From positions 62,001 to 126,000 of the forward strand of contig JAAFJE010000004.1 of NCBI GenBank assembly GCA_013298025.1: DNA of 64,000 bases, written 5' to 3'. The position numbers and the translations under genes were made by a program. Below are positions 55,978 to 64,000 of the stretch, one piece after another. The DNA is from Cytophagales bacterium (GTDB lineage: Bacteria; Bacteroidota; Bacteroidia; Cytophagales; Spirosomataceae). The notes under the pieces were generated by a model. It was not told the DNA's origin and did not search any database. It saw only the letters and a program-made list of their open reading frames with translations. How positions within the stretch are numbered: position 1 is the first letter of the stretch; each line of letters opens with the position of its first letter.

Positions 55978-56174
55978 AAGTAATATATTTCCGATTTGTG
56001 AAAATTTTTAAAAATATTTTTAAAAATTTAAAAAATGGCTACTTTGGTTGATTGTTTAAGTTAAAATAAACATAAAAAAAATACTAATTATAGTAAATCA
56101 ACACAATGATATGGGCTTTTGAAAATATTGAAAAAAATAGTTAAAAATGTATAAGTAATATATTGCCGATTTGT
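55978..56174. repeat. Direct repeat flanking the divergent control region
   Basis: AAGTAATATATTTCCGATTTGT (truncated here to its first 20 bases: AAGTAATATATTTCCGATTT) occurs at 55978-55999, and a copy with one base changed (TTGCC for TTTCC) at 56153-56174. This is a 22-bp near-identical pair 175 bases apart. Confidence 0.75.
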
Positions 56175-56410
56175 TGGTGTGTGAATTGATTATTAAAAAT
56201 ACACTGTTTTTTCCTTGAACGTAGGGGAAATAGCCGAGTGGTTTGTCAGTTTTATGAGCTTATAAAGACCTTAAAATTTTATATAAAACTACTATAAAGA
56301 AATTTTTTATAAAAAAATACAACTTTTTAGTAACAAAAAAGAGGCTTTATGAGTTAAACAGAAAACAACATACCCAAGAATTTATATAAACCAATTTTAC
56401 TTTTTACATA

Positions 56411-58789
56411 ATGAAAACATTTTTCAAAAGTATGATGGCAGTGTTGCTGCTATTTCCTCTAGGCTTGCTCGGTCAGAATGCCAAACAAACGATTAGCGGT
56501 TATGTGAAAGATGCCAAAAATGGAGAAGGGCTTATCGGAGCTTCTATTTTTGTAAAAGAACTACTCACCGGGACAACCACCAATACCTACGGTTTCTATT
56601 CGTTGACCTTGCCTAAAGGCGATTATACCCTCGTGATTTCGTCGGTTGGCTACCGCAAAAGCATCAAAGACCTCAAACTAGCAGATAAGCCCCTGAGCAT
56701 CAATGTTGAGCTACAAGAAGATGGACAAGAGCTAGAAGAAGTAGTGGTAAAAGCCCAAAAAGAAGATGATAATATCAAGTCGCTTGAGATGTCGGTCAAT
56801 AAGGTAGAAATGAAAACCATCAAAAAGATTCCAGCCTTGCTTGGTGAAGTAGATTTGGTGCGGGCCATTCAGTTTTTACCAGGCGTAACCACCGTAGGAG
56901 AGGGAGCGTCGGGCTTCAATGTGCGTGGTGGTGGTGTGGACCAAAACCTTATCTTGCTCGACGATGCCCCCGTGTATAACTCTTCGCACTTATTTGGGTT
57001 TTTCTCGGTGTTCAATCCCGATGCCGTGAAAGACGTAAAACTCATCAAGGGTGGTATTCCTGCTCAATATGGAGGTAGAGCTTCGTCTATTTTAGATGTA
57101 AAAATGAAAGAAGGAAACGCCAAAAAATTAGAAATCAATGGCGGTATTGGGGCTATTTTTAGCCGCTTGTCTATCGAAGCTCCTATCGTCAAAGACAAAG
57201 CTTCGTTTATCGTAGCCGCCCGTCGTTCGTATATCGACGTGCTGGCAAAACCTTTCTTAACAGGCAATAACGCTAATTCTCAATTCAATTTCTACGATTT
57301 AACGGCAAAAGTTAATTACAAAATTGACAACAAAAATACTGTCTTTTTATCAGGCTATTTCGGACGAGATGTATTCGGACAGGACTTTGGCTTTAACTGG
57401 GGCAACAGCACGCTATCGGCACGCTGGAACCATGTATTCAGTGACAAACTATTCTTGAATGCTACGGCTTTTTATAGCAATTATGATTATGCCCTTGATT
57501 CGGACTTGAACAACAAGCGGCCAAACAACGCTTTTAAGTGGACTTCTAATATTGAAAACTACAGTTTTAAGCCCGACTTTACCTACTATATTTCGCCCAA
57601 CAATACCCTTACTTTTGGTGGACAAATCTTGACGTATCATTTCAAACCGGGTTCAGCAACGGCAACTTCGCAAGGAGAAAAAAGAGAATTTGGGCAAGAA
57701 CGCAAAAATAGTATCGAGTACTCGGCCTATATTGGCGAAGAGTTGAAACTGTCGTCGGCGGTATCAATGCAAATCGGTTTACGTTTCTCACAATACGATT
57801 ATTCAAGCCAAGAAGATTCGTACTATGTACGCCAATACGCAGGCGTTTCGGCCGAAAATCCTTCGGGTTATACCTTGCAAGTATTGCCTAATACCCAAGG
57901 TAAAACGTTGGCAAGTTACAACAACTTTGAGCCACGCTTTGCCTTGAATGTCAATACTGGAGAAAGTAGCTCTTTTAAAGCCAGTTACAACCGACTTACG
58001 CAGTACATTCACTTGATGTCGAATACGGCGGCATCGACTCCGTTGGATGTGTGGACCTCAAGCACCAACAACATCAAGCCTCAGATTGTTGACCAAGTGG
58101 CGTTGGGATATTTCAAAAATTTCAATGACAATACCTACGAAGCTTCGGCAGAAGTGTATTACAAAGAAATGCAAAACCAAATTGATTACGCCGACCGCTC
58201 TAATCTTTTCTTGAATCCACTTTTTGAAAAAGATTTGTTGTTTGGCAAAGGTCGAGCGTATGGTTTAGAGCTTTTTGCCAAAAAGAATAAAGGAAAATTG
58301 ACAGGTTGGGTAAGCTATACACTTCAACGCTCAGAACGCAAAGTAGAGCCACTGAATAATGGCGAATGGTACGTCAATCGCTACGACCGCACGCATACAT
58401 TGAACGTCATTGCACAATATGAATTAAACAAAAAGTGGTCGTTTGGAGCAAACTTTGCTTATATCACAGGCGTACCTTACACCCTTCCAGAGCAAAAATT
58501 CGAGATAGAAGGCACGGCGTATCCTTATATCCCTTTAGGCACAAGAGGCAATTTGCGTGTACCAGCGTATCATCGACTAGATGTTTCGGCTACGAAGAAA
58601 AACAAAAAAGCCCTTTTTGGCAAAGGAACATCTGAATGGGTGTTTTCGGTATATAACCTGTATAATAGAAGAAATCCGTTCTCTATCTACACTCGTCCGA
58701 ACGAAGACAATCCGACTCAAACAGAAGCAGTACGCTTGTCGATAATTGGCTCGTTTGTACCAGCCGTAACCTATAACTTCACGTTTTAG
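56411..58789 (+). CDS. TonB-dependent receptor (DUF4249-partner type)
   Basis: 792 residues. A signal peptide (MKTFFKSMMAVLLLFPLGLL) is followed by a carboxypeptidase-like domain (SGYVKDAKNGEGLIGASIF), a long TonB-box linker (ELEEVVVKAQKEDDN), a plug with GFNVRGGGVDQNLILLDDAP and VKLIKGGIPAQYGGRASS, and a barrel ending FVPAVTYNFTF. This is the smaller receptor type that in Bacteroidota is paired with a DUF4249 lipoprotein, as here. The ligand is not known. Confidence 0.92.
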   Translation: MKTFFKSMMAVLLLFPLGLLGQNAKQTISGYVKDAKNGEGLIGASIFVKELLTGTTTNTYGFYSLTLPKGDYTLVISSVGYRKSIKDLKLADKPLSINVELQEDGQELEEVVVKAQKEDDNIKSLEMSVNKVEMKTIKKIPALLGEVDLVRAIQFLPGVTTVGEGASGFNVRGGGVDQNLILLDDAPVYNSSHLFGFFSVFNPDAVKDVKLIKGGIPAQYGGRASSILDVKMKEGNAKKLEINGGIGAIFSRLSIEAPIVKDKASFIVAARRSYIDVLAKPFLTGNNANSQFNFYDLTAKVNYKIDNKNTVFLSGYFGRDVFGQDFGFNWGNSTLSARWNHVFSDKLFLNATAFYSNYDYALDSDLNNKRPNNAFKWTSNIENYSFKPDFTYYISPNNTLTFGGQILTYHFKPGSATATSQGEKREFGQERKNSIEYSAYIGEELKLSSAVSMQIGLRFSQYDYSSQEDSYYVRQYAGVSAENPSGYTLQVLPNTQGKTLASYNNFEPRFALNVNTGESSSFKASYNRLTQYIHLMSNTAASTPLDVWTSSTNNIKPQIVDQVALGYFKNFNDNTYEASAEVYYKEMQNQIDYADRSNLFLNPLFEKDLLFGKGRAYGLELFAKKNKGKLTGWVSYTLQRSERKVEPLNNGEWYVNRYDRTHTLNVIAQYELNKKWSFGANFAYITGVPYTLPEQKFEIEGTAYPYIPLGTRGNLRVPAYHRLDVSATKKNKKALFGKGTSEWVFSVYNLYNRRNPFSIYTRPNEDNPTQTEAVRLSIIGSFVPAVTYNFTF

Positions 58790-58902
58790 AAAATAGATAA
58801 ATATTTAGTTAATAACTTGTAAAACAAATGTTTATTCTTTGGGTTGTCTAAAGCTGATTGAAGCATCAGATACACACAATCATTAAAAATTAGGTTTTTA
58901 TC

Positions 58903-59832
58903 ATGAAAAAATATATCAAAATCATCGTATTATTTTTAGGCGTTATCAGCCTAACAAGTTGCGAAGACGTAATTAATCTTGAAGATAGCATTACCGTTAC
59001 CAGTATGTTGGTGGTAGATGGCAGTGTGACAAATCTTTCAGAAAATCAGGTTATCAAACTCACGAAGTCGCAAAATTATTTCAATAATTCAACTATCCAA
59101 CCTGTACTTGGGGCAAGCGTGACCGTCACTGATAGCGATGGTAAAATATTTCAATTCAAAGATTTGAAAGGCGACGGTGTGTATGTGTGGCAGCCAACCG
59201 CCCAAGTGCCTGTGATAGGTGTGGTGGGTAAAACTTATACCTTGAAAATCAGTGCCGATGGCGAAAACTATCAGGCTGTTTCACCACTCAAGCGAGTACC
59301 TGTGATAGACTCGATTGCCTATCAATTTGACGAAGCGAGAGTTAATCAACGGGACGATGCAAAAGGAAAGCCAAAAGAGGGGTACGATGCCCAGTTTTAT
59401 GCCCGTGATTTTGAAGGCATAGGCGACTGCTACCGAATCATTGCTTACAAAAATGGCAAAGCCTTAGAAATGAACAATACCGTTTCGATAGCTTATGACG
59501 CAGCCATTCAAAAAAGTAGTGGTGCTGCCGATGGTATTGTATTTACCTTGCCTGTTCGCTCGTCGATTTCGCCAGAATTATACCTCGAAAAAGATGTCAT
59601 CAAAGTGGAGCTACGTTCTATCACCGAAGGGCATTATGATTTTTGGAGTCAGGCAAGACAAGAAATTAACAATGGAGGGCTATTTGCTCGTCCTGCGGCC
59701 AATATTCCCACCAACGTTGTCAATACCAATGCCAATTCTACGAAAAAAGCGGCGGGTTGGTTTGGTACATCCGCTGTGAGCATCAGTCAAACTACTGTTG
59801 ATGCCGCCAAAGCACAAAAAGGACTCAGATAG
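58903..59832 (+). CDS. DUF4249 family lipoprotein
   Basis: 309 residues. The lipoprotein signal ends VISLTSC (Cys20). Beta-rich mature part with the DUF4249 opening pattern SMLVVDGSVTNLSENQVIKL and later KTYTLKISADGENYQAVSPL, and a YRIIAYKNGKALEM segment. The position 113 bases after its TonB receptor is the usual arrangement, so it probably binds ligand at the cell surface with that receptor. The C-terminus ends shortly after an Asn/Ala-rich stretch. Confidence 0.92.
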   Translation: MKKYIKIIVLFLGVISLTSCEDVINLEDSITVTSMLVVDGSVTNLSENQVIKLTKSQNYFNNSTIQPVLGASVTVTDSDGKIFQFKDLKGDGVYVWQPTAQVPVIGVVGKTYTLKISADGENYQAVSPLKRVPVIDSIAYQFDEARVNQRDDAKGKPKEGYDAQFYARDFEGIGDCYRIIAYKNGKALEMNNTVSIAYDAAIQKSSGAADGIVFTLPVRSSISPELYLEKDVIKVELRSITEGHYDFWSQARQEINNGGLFARPAANIPTNVVNTNANSTKKAAGWFGTSAVSISQTTVDAAKAQKGLR

Positions 59833-59851
59833 ACACGGGGTGCTATGCTAT

Positions 59852-59917
59852 CGGATTGCGGATTATGCCAAAAACATTTGGGTAAAACAAAGTTTTTTAT
59901 TTAAAATCCGCAATCCG
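59852..59917. repeat. Inverted repeat CGGATTGCGGATT / AATCCGCAATCCG
   Basis: 13-bp perfect arms with a 40-base AT-rich loop lie just after the DUF4249 stop codon. The same CGGATT core is found in the palindrome at 52322. Possibly a 3'-end structure of the receptor operon. Confidence 0.65.
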
Positions 59918-59972
59918 AATGTTACATTCATGCGTAAAAATATACAGCAATAGCACGATAAGCACAAAACAA

Positions 59973-60644
59973 ATGGCACAAAAACAAGTCAATCCTGTCG
60001 TAACATTAGTGAAAGCTTGGGAGGTTTTTGAAGAAGAAAATCCTGAAGGAGATATAGAAAGTTTTTGTCAAGATTATTTAAAGAAACAACAAATCAAGCG
60101 TTTCCAGCAGGCCGACGAAAGGTATATTTCACATCCGGCGTTACCCCAACCCAGGCCTTCCGACGGTTTAGGCAAAGCCTTGGTGCGGGTGCATAAATTT
60201 TTACATTTTTACGCAAAAAAGACCATGCAAAATTTGCCTGTTGTGGATAATTTTGAAGATTTTGCGTATTTAGCTGAACTGCATATTGTTGGAGCGATGC
60301 GTAAAAGTGAGTTGATTCAACGCAACATTTCGGAGTTTACATCGGGGACAAACGTTATCAATCGTTTGTTGAAAAATAACCTTATAGAAGAATTTAACGA
60401 CCCTGATGACGCACGTTCAAAGCAAGTGAAAATTACACAAGCAGGCATCGAGTGGATAATGAGTTGTTTGCCAGCTATGGTCAAAGTAGATATGCTTTTG
60501 TTGGGGCATTTACCTTCTGATGAACGAGAAGTACTATTTCATATTTTAAGTAAAATAGACCACTATCATACACGCCTCTACCATGACCTAAAGGGAATGA
60601 GTATCGAAGAAATTTTGAAAATATATAAGCAAATAAAAGGATAA
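59973..60644 (+). CDS. MarR-like winged-helix regulator
   Basis: About 223 residues from MAQKQVNPVV; the preceding in-frame ATG would add 18 residues. The N-terminal 80 residues are a hydrophilic extension. The C-terminal part is a MarR-type winged helix: ELHIVGAMRKSELIQRNISE, then TNVINRLLKNNLIEEFNDPD and wing DARSKQVKITQAGI. It is followed 73 bases later by a LuxR-type gene. The pair may control the receptor block upstream or the barrel/lipoprotein genes downstream. Confidence 0.82.
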   Translation: MAQKQVNPVVTLVKAWEVFEEENPEGDIESFCQDYLKKQQIKRFQQADERYISHPALPQPRPSDGLGKALVRVHKFLHFYAKKTMQNLPVVDNFEDFAYLAELHIVGAMRKSELIQRNISEFTSGTNVINRLLKNNLIEEFNDPDDARSKQVKITQAGIEWIMSCLPAMVKVDMLLLGHLPSDEREVLFHILSKIDHYHTRLYHDLKGMSIEEILKIYKQIKG

Positions 60645-60691
60645 ATACCGAATACAAGATAGACACCAACAAAAAACAAAACCCCAATGTG

Positions 60692-60699
60692 TATATTTG
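60692..60699 (+). promoter_or_regulatory. Possible -7 element of the LuxR-type gene
   Basis: TATATTTG on the plus strand, exact TAnnTTTG, 18 bases before the ATG; no spaced TTTG was seen. Confidence 0.3.
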
Positions 60700-60717
60700 A
60701 GTACAAAAATATAGGCA

Positions 60718-61515
60718 ATGGAAATAAAAATCTTCAAAGAATTAGTACGAGCATTTCAGCATTTTAGTCTTTTTTCACAAAAAGGACGAGGAAAAATTAG
60801 TACAAAACACTCAATTGAAGCATTTCAACTCGATGAGTTTTTAAAAATATATCAAGCCTTCGACACCTATTGTTATGTATTAGCCGATGCTTCCAGCATG
60901 AAGATAGAACGCATTGGAGGAGCTTTTAAAAGTATGTTTGGCATAGAACCTTCAACCATTGTTGGCAAAAGATACAACGTCATATTAAAGTATCATCGCT
61001 TGCAAGACATATTGAAATTGGTACGAGCAGGCACCTATTATTTTGATTATCTATACCAGCAAGACCCCAGCAAAAGACCCTACATTAAAGCCAATTATAC
61101 CATCGATCTATTGGTTACGCCAGAACCACTTCATGTTTTAGTACAAAGCATTCCTGTGTTGTTTAACGACAACATGGAAGCCATTTATTATTTAAACATC
61201 CTAACAGACATCAGCGAGCTAAAGTCCAGTCGTAATTTTACGCATTATATTTTAGACACGAGCGATGCCAATCACATCAAAAAAATCAAAACCCCATTCG
61301 ATACCAAGCTTCCTGTTCCAGAAATTCCCATTTCTTTGGCCGAAAAAAGGGTATTAGTGTTGATGGCCGAAGGCAAAAGTAGCAAACAAATTGCCGATGA
61401 ATTATTTTTAAGTGAACATACTATCAAAAATCATAGAAAAAATATGTTAAAAAAGCTACATTGCAGTTCTTCTGCTGAAATGGTCAAGAAGGGGCTTATG
61501 AATGGCTGGATTTAA
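60718..61515 (+). CDS. LuxR-type regulator with a PAS-like sensor region
   Basis: 265 residues. The C-terminal LuxR/GerE helix-turn-helix is clear (EKRVLVLMAEGKSSKQIADE, then LFLSEHTIKNHRKNMLKKLH). The region from about 45 to 165 resembles a PAS domain (YVLADASSMKIERIGGAFKS, MFGIEPSTIVGKRYNVILK). No receiver domain is present, so it senses a ligand or partner directly. It is a probable cytoplasmic transcription factor. Confidence 0.85.
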   Translation: MEIKIFKELVRAFQHFSLFSQKGRGKISTKHSIEAFQLDEFLKIYQAFDTYCYVLADASSMKIERIGGAFKSMFGIEPSTIVGKRYNVILKYHRLQDILKLVRAGTYYFDYLYQQDPSKRPYIKANYTIDLLVTPEPLHVLVQSIPVLFNDNMEAIYYLNILTDISELKSSRNFTHYILDTSDANHIKKIKTPFDTKLPVPEIPISLAEKRVLVLMAEGKSSKQIADELFLSEHTIKNHRKNMLKKLHCSSSAEMVKKGLMNGWI

Positions 61516-61879
61516 TACCTAAAAATGACTACAAATAGCTATTGTATGCCTTGAGGCTTAGGATGTATTTTTGTAGCACCTTGATTTTATCAACAGGCGT
61601 ACTAATTTACCTAATACATTTTTATTTGTTAGAATGAAAAGTTGTTTAGAATCAGTCTATTATAAAATTGTACCAAATTTTAATATTGCAATATTTATAT
61701 TTTTTATTTTAAAAATTATATAATTATGCCGTTTAATAATTTATTACATTAATTTTATGGCAATATAATTTCTTGTACAAGTCTTTTTTGTTTATTTGAG
61801 GAGAAATTGAATAATACACACAAATAGGCACTTCTGTAAAATCCAAATTAATCATAATTTTATCTTAAAACTAATCGGT
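61516..61879. other. AT-rich intergenic region
   Basis: No gene recognised. It carries several runs of T and A and probably the promoter of the outer-membrane protein gene; no element matches the consensus fully. Confidence 0.4.
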
Positions 61880-62629
61880 ATGATATGTAAAAATTTACTT
61901 CTGCTATGCTGTACTATGTTCTTGGGAAGCTCATTAGTACAAGCGCAAGACAGTACCTCTGCAAAAATTGACACAGCAGGTATTACAATGAAAACCTCCG
62001 TAAAAAAAATTGATTTAAAGCCTAAAAGTAATGTGGGTAAATTGGCTATTGGAGGTAGTTTTGGTACAACAATTGGCGTTGATTTAGCTTTTCAATTCTC
62101 CAAGCATTTTGCTGTAAGAGCTGGCTATATTACTTTCAATTACAACGCCAACAATCAAAAAGTAACAAGTTCAGGAGAAGAACTCAGTGCTAACGTAGAT
62201 TTAAAAATGGAGGCATACAGTTTTGCAGTTGATTTTTATCCTTCTGTAAAAAGTAGCTTCAAAGTTTTTGCAGGGGTTTCTAGTATCCAAAAAGGAGTAA
62301 TGAATTTAGTTGCGGCTCCTACCAAAAACTATTCTGTTGGTTCTATTGTGATAAAACCAGAGGATATAGGAACATTTAATTTTGGCGTAGATTATAGCAA
62401 ATCAACAGCTCCATTTGCAGGTATCGGATTCGGCAGGGCTGTTCCTAAGAAAAGAGTTGGTTTTGGTTTTGAAGGAGGAATATATTATCTAAATTCCCCT
62501 AACGTAACATTGGCTGGTACTAAAAGATTGGTGTCAATGTCTGATCAGCAACCTCAAGTGCAGTCTAATATGAATGATTGGAGATATTACCCTATAGTGA
62601 ACTTTAGATTAGCTGTTAGGCTAAATTAA
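61880..62629 (+). CDS. Outer-membrane beta-barrel protein
   Basis: 249 residues with a signal peptide (MICKNLLLLCCTMFLGSSLV, cleavage near VQAQ). Amphipathic strands typical of an eight-stranded OmpA/OmpW-like barrel follow, with VDLAFQFSKHFAVRAGYITF, PFAGIGFGRAVPKKRVGFGF and a final NFRLAVRLN. It is followed 34 bases later by a lipoprotein gene, so both may be cotranscribed. Confidence 0.82.
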   Translation: MICKNLLLLCCTMFLGSSLVQAQDSTSAKIDTAGITMKTSVKKIDLKPKSNVGKLAIGGSFGTTIGVDLAFQFSKHFAVRAGYITFNYNANNQKVTSSGEELSANVDLKMEAYSFAVDFYPSVKSSFKVFAGVSSIQKGVMNLVAAPTKNYSVGSIVIKPEDIGTFNFGVDYSKSTAPFAGIGFGRAVPKKRVGFGFEGGIYYLNSPNVTLAGTKRLVSMSDQQPQVQSNMNDWRYYPIVNFRLAVRLN

Positions 62630-62663
62630 TTATCGTATTTAAACGCTTAAAGTAAAAAAAAAT

Positions 62664-64000
62664 ATGAAAACACAACTTTCTTCTCTAGTTAAATTTTTAG
62701 CACTCGCTGTAATCTTGGTCAGCGTAGTGTTTGCCTGTCAGAAACTTAACCCCCTAGAGGGTATTGATGTAACAGTTACTGATGACGTAGCTGTATCGCC
62801 AATGTTGATACGTTTTTCAAATGCAAATCCATCAGGTACTACTTTACCTGATTTTGATGTTACTATTTCTGGACCAAATGCAGCCTTAGTTAAATCAGAT
62901 GGTGGTGCAACTACATTCAAAGCACAAGCGGGTTATCTACCTTTGTATTTAACTACAGATGCACACCCTACGACTGCCAATCCTGTGAAGTTTAATATTT
63001 ACGCAGCGATTTCAGGTTTTGCTCCAGTTTCACAATTAATTACAGTTACAGCAGATAGCGTTAAAGTTATTGATATTACTGTGGTTGAATTGGCTAAACC
63101 TGCGAGTGGTACAGGTGTAACGACATCTCAGGCAAGTTTGTCATCAGGAACGGTTACAACACCGCAAGTGATTAAAACGGAAACAAACACAGATATGGCT
63201 CAATCTACAACTGTGACTTTGCCAACGGGTACGAAAATACAAGATGCTAGTGGTAATAATATTTCTGCCAGCCAGATAACAGCAACAGTCGTACATATCA
63301 ATCCTAATAACCCTACTTCGTACAGTGCGTTCCCCGGAGGATATGAGCCGTCTAATATCGTTGATCAAAGTGGTGCTGCTTTACCAGCAGGTAAGTTTGT
63401 TTCAGCGGGACTTGTTGCGATTAATATGGATGCAGGAGGAACGGCAGTGAAGAAATTTTCAAGTCCAATCAATGTATCTATGGATGTAGATCCTAATACT
63501 TCCAATCCATTAACAGGAGATAATTTGAAAGCAGGCGATGTAGTGCCTCTCTGGAGTTTAGATGAGCAAACTGGTCAGTGGAAGAGCGAAGGTACTGTGA
63601 CGTTGAAAAATACGAATGGTAAACTCACTGCAGATTTTACAACAACACACTTGTCATGCTTCAACTTAGACTGGTTTTTCTATCCTTCAGACAAGATAGG
63701 TACTTGTAGTGCTCCTTTAACTGTAACACTTAATATAGGTGCAGGAAAAAGAGGGACTTACGATGTGGCATTGGTTACACCAACTAACCAGTATTTAGCA
63801 GCAGCCCACTGGGTCGATATCAATGCGGAGAGAGTTATAACTTTTCCTAATGTACCTAAACTGGCCAAAGTTAAAATTGTTATGAGCGACTTTAACCTGT
63901 GGTTAAATCCTCGTTTACCTATTTTGGCTTCGACACCAATTTTTGATCCATGTGCTACAAATGCCGTAACACTTTCGTATGGTAACGCACCTACGCCAGC
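62664..64000 (+). CDS. Large lipoprotein, 3' end cut by the window
   Basis: 446 residues are visible, open to the right edge with no stop. The N-terminus MKTQLSSLVKFLALAVILVS and the lipobox VFAC (Cys25) indicate a lipoprotein. The body is Thr/Ser/Asn-rich and beta-like, with an early DVTVTDDVAVSP segment, then KKFSSPINVSMDVDPNTSNP and PLWSLDEQTGQWKSEGTVTL. The last motif resembles a domain found in surface proteins with carboxypeptidase-like or ZU5-like folds. No enzyme motif was seen. It probably stands on the outer surface. Confidence 0.75.
   Translation, partial: MKTQLSSLVKFLALAVILVSVVFACQKLNPLEGIDVTVTDDVAVSPMLIRFSNANPSGTTLPDFDVTISGPNAALVKSDGGATTFKAQAGYLPLYLTTDAHPTTANPVKFNIYAAISGFAPVSQLITVTADSVKVIDITVVELAKPASGTGVTTSQASLSSGTVTTPQVIKTETNTDMAQSTTVTLPTGTKIQDASGNNISASQITATVVHINPNNPTSYSAFPGGYEPSNIVDQSGAALPAGKFVSAGLVAINMDAGGTAVKKFSSPINVSMDVDPNTSNPLTGDNLKAGDVVPLWSLDEQTGQWKSEGTVTLKNTNGKLTADFTTTHLSCFNLDWFFYPSDKIGTCSAPLTVTLNIGAGKRGTYDVALVTPTNQYLAAAHWVDINAERVITFPNVPKLAKVKIVMSDFNLWLNPRLPILASTPIFDPCATNAVTLSYGNAPTP

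Larger units (their letters stand above)
55906..56410. other. 505-base AT-rich divergent intergenic region
   Basis: No protein gene was seen. It contains the promoter of the HTH gene, a 22-bp direct repeat and many A/T runs. It is the only control region for the TonB receptor/DUF4249 block. Confidence 0.5.

Noticed and set aside
1-64000. CRISPR array or prophage
   Set aside because: No array of regularly spaced repeats of 24-40 bases and no integrase, portal, terminase or tail genes were seen; the only tandem repeat has a 16-base unit without spacers.

Overview
The window looks like chromosome of a Bacteroidota, most likely of the order Cytophagales (Spirosomaceae-type). The evidence is three SusC/SusD pairs, further TonB-dependent receptors with carboxypeptidase-like N-terminal domains, a receptor/DUF4249 pair, a NagB/PIG-L fusion, a YpdA-type reductase, and promoters of the Bacteroidota type (TTTG, about 20 bases, TAnnTTTG). 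Nothing suggests a plasmid or an intact phage or insertion sequence.

Bases 1-33612 hold an almost unbroken run of genes on the minus strand, in at least three transcription blocks. Block 1 (33612 to 18497) is SusC-SusD-DoxX-like-DoxX-like-SusC-SusD-TPR-DUF1684, with a recognisable promoter at its head and a strong intrinsic terminator at its end. Block 2 (about 18136 to 8275) is a DsbD-alpha-like protein, a di-heme peroxidase, an M19 dipeptidase homologue, a TlpA-like thioredoxin-fold protein, a stand-alone TonB-dependent receptor, a second M19 homologue and a LigB/DODA-type dioxygenase; its long leaders hold unusual RNA-like elements. Block 3 (7938 to 198) is SusC-SusD-YtcJ-like amidohydrolase-DoxX-like. 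There are no glycoside hydrolases, ECF sigma/anti-sigma pairs or hybrid two-component sensors, so this is probably not a glycan locus. Uptake of a peptide-, amide- or aromatic-like small molecule, followed by periplasmic processing, fits better; the substrate is unknown.

Bases 34031-43700 are mostly core metabolism: metH divergent from an Lrp/AsnC regulator, a YpdA-like flavoprotein overlapping a transglutaminase-like protein, and several small secreted or outer-membrane proteins. Bases 43913-48733 look accessory: a 619-residue AIPR-family protein with a nuclease-like N-terminus and an operon of three unrecognised genes, with NAD kinase between them. Bases 48786-55905 carry a CBS-domain protein, an alpha/beta hydrolase, a 700-base AT-rich gap, a FAD amine-oxidoreductase, a GH43 enzyme, a 48-residue membrane protein, the NagB/PIG-L fusion and a small HTH protein.

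Bases 56411-64000 run on the plus strand: a TonB-dependent receptor with its DUF4249 lipoprotein, a MarR-like and a LuxR-like regulator, a beta-barrel protein, and a large lipoprotein cut by the window edge.

The most unusual items are: the colinear SusCD/DoxX locus; its DoxX-like paralogues with a shared C-terminal domain; the two M19 homologues lacking expected metal ligands; a tRNA-Cys-like cloverleaf in an operon leader; a Cys-rich upstream reading frame; and intrinsic-terminator hairpins pointing the 'wrong' way inside two susC leaders, which suggest antisense RNAs.
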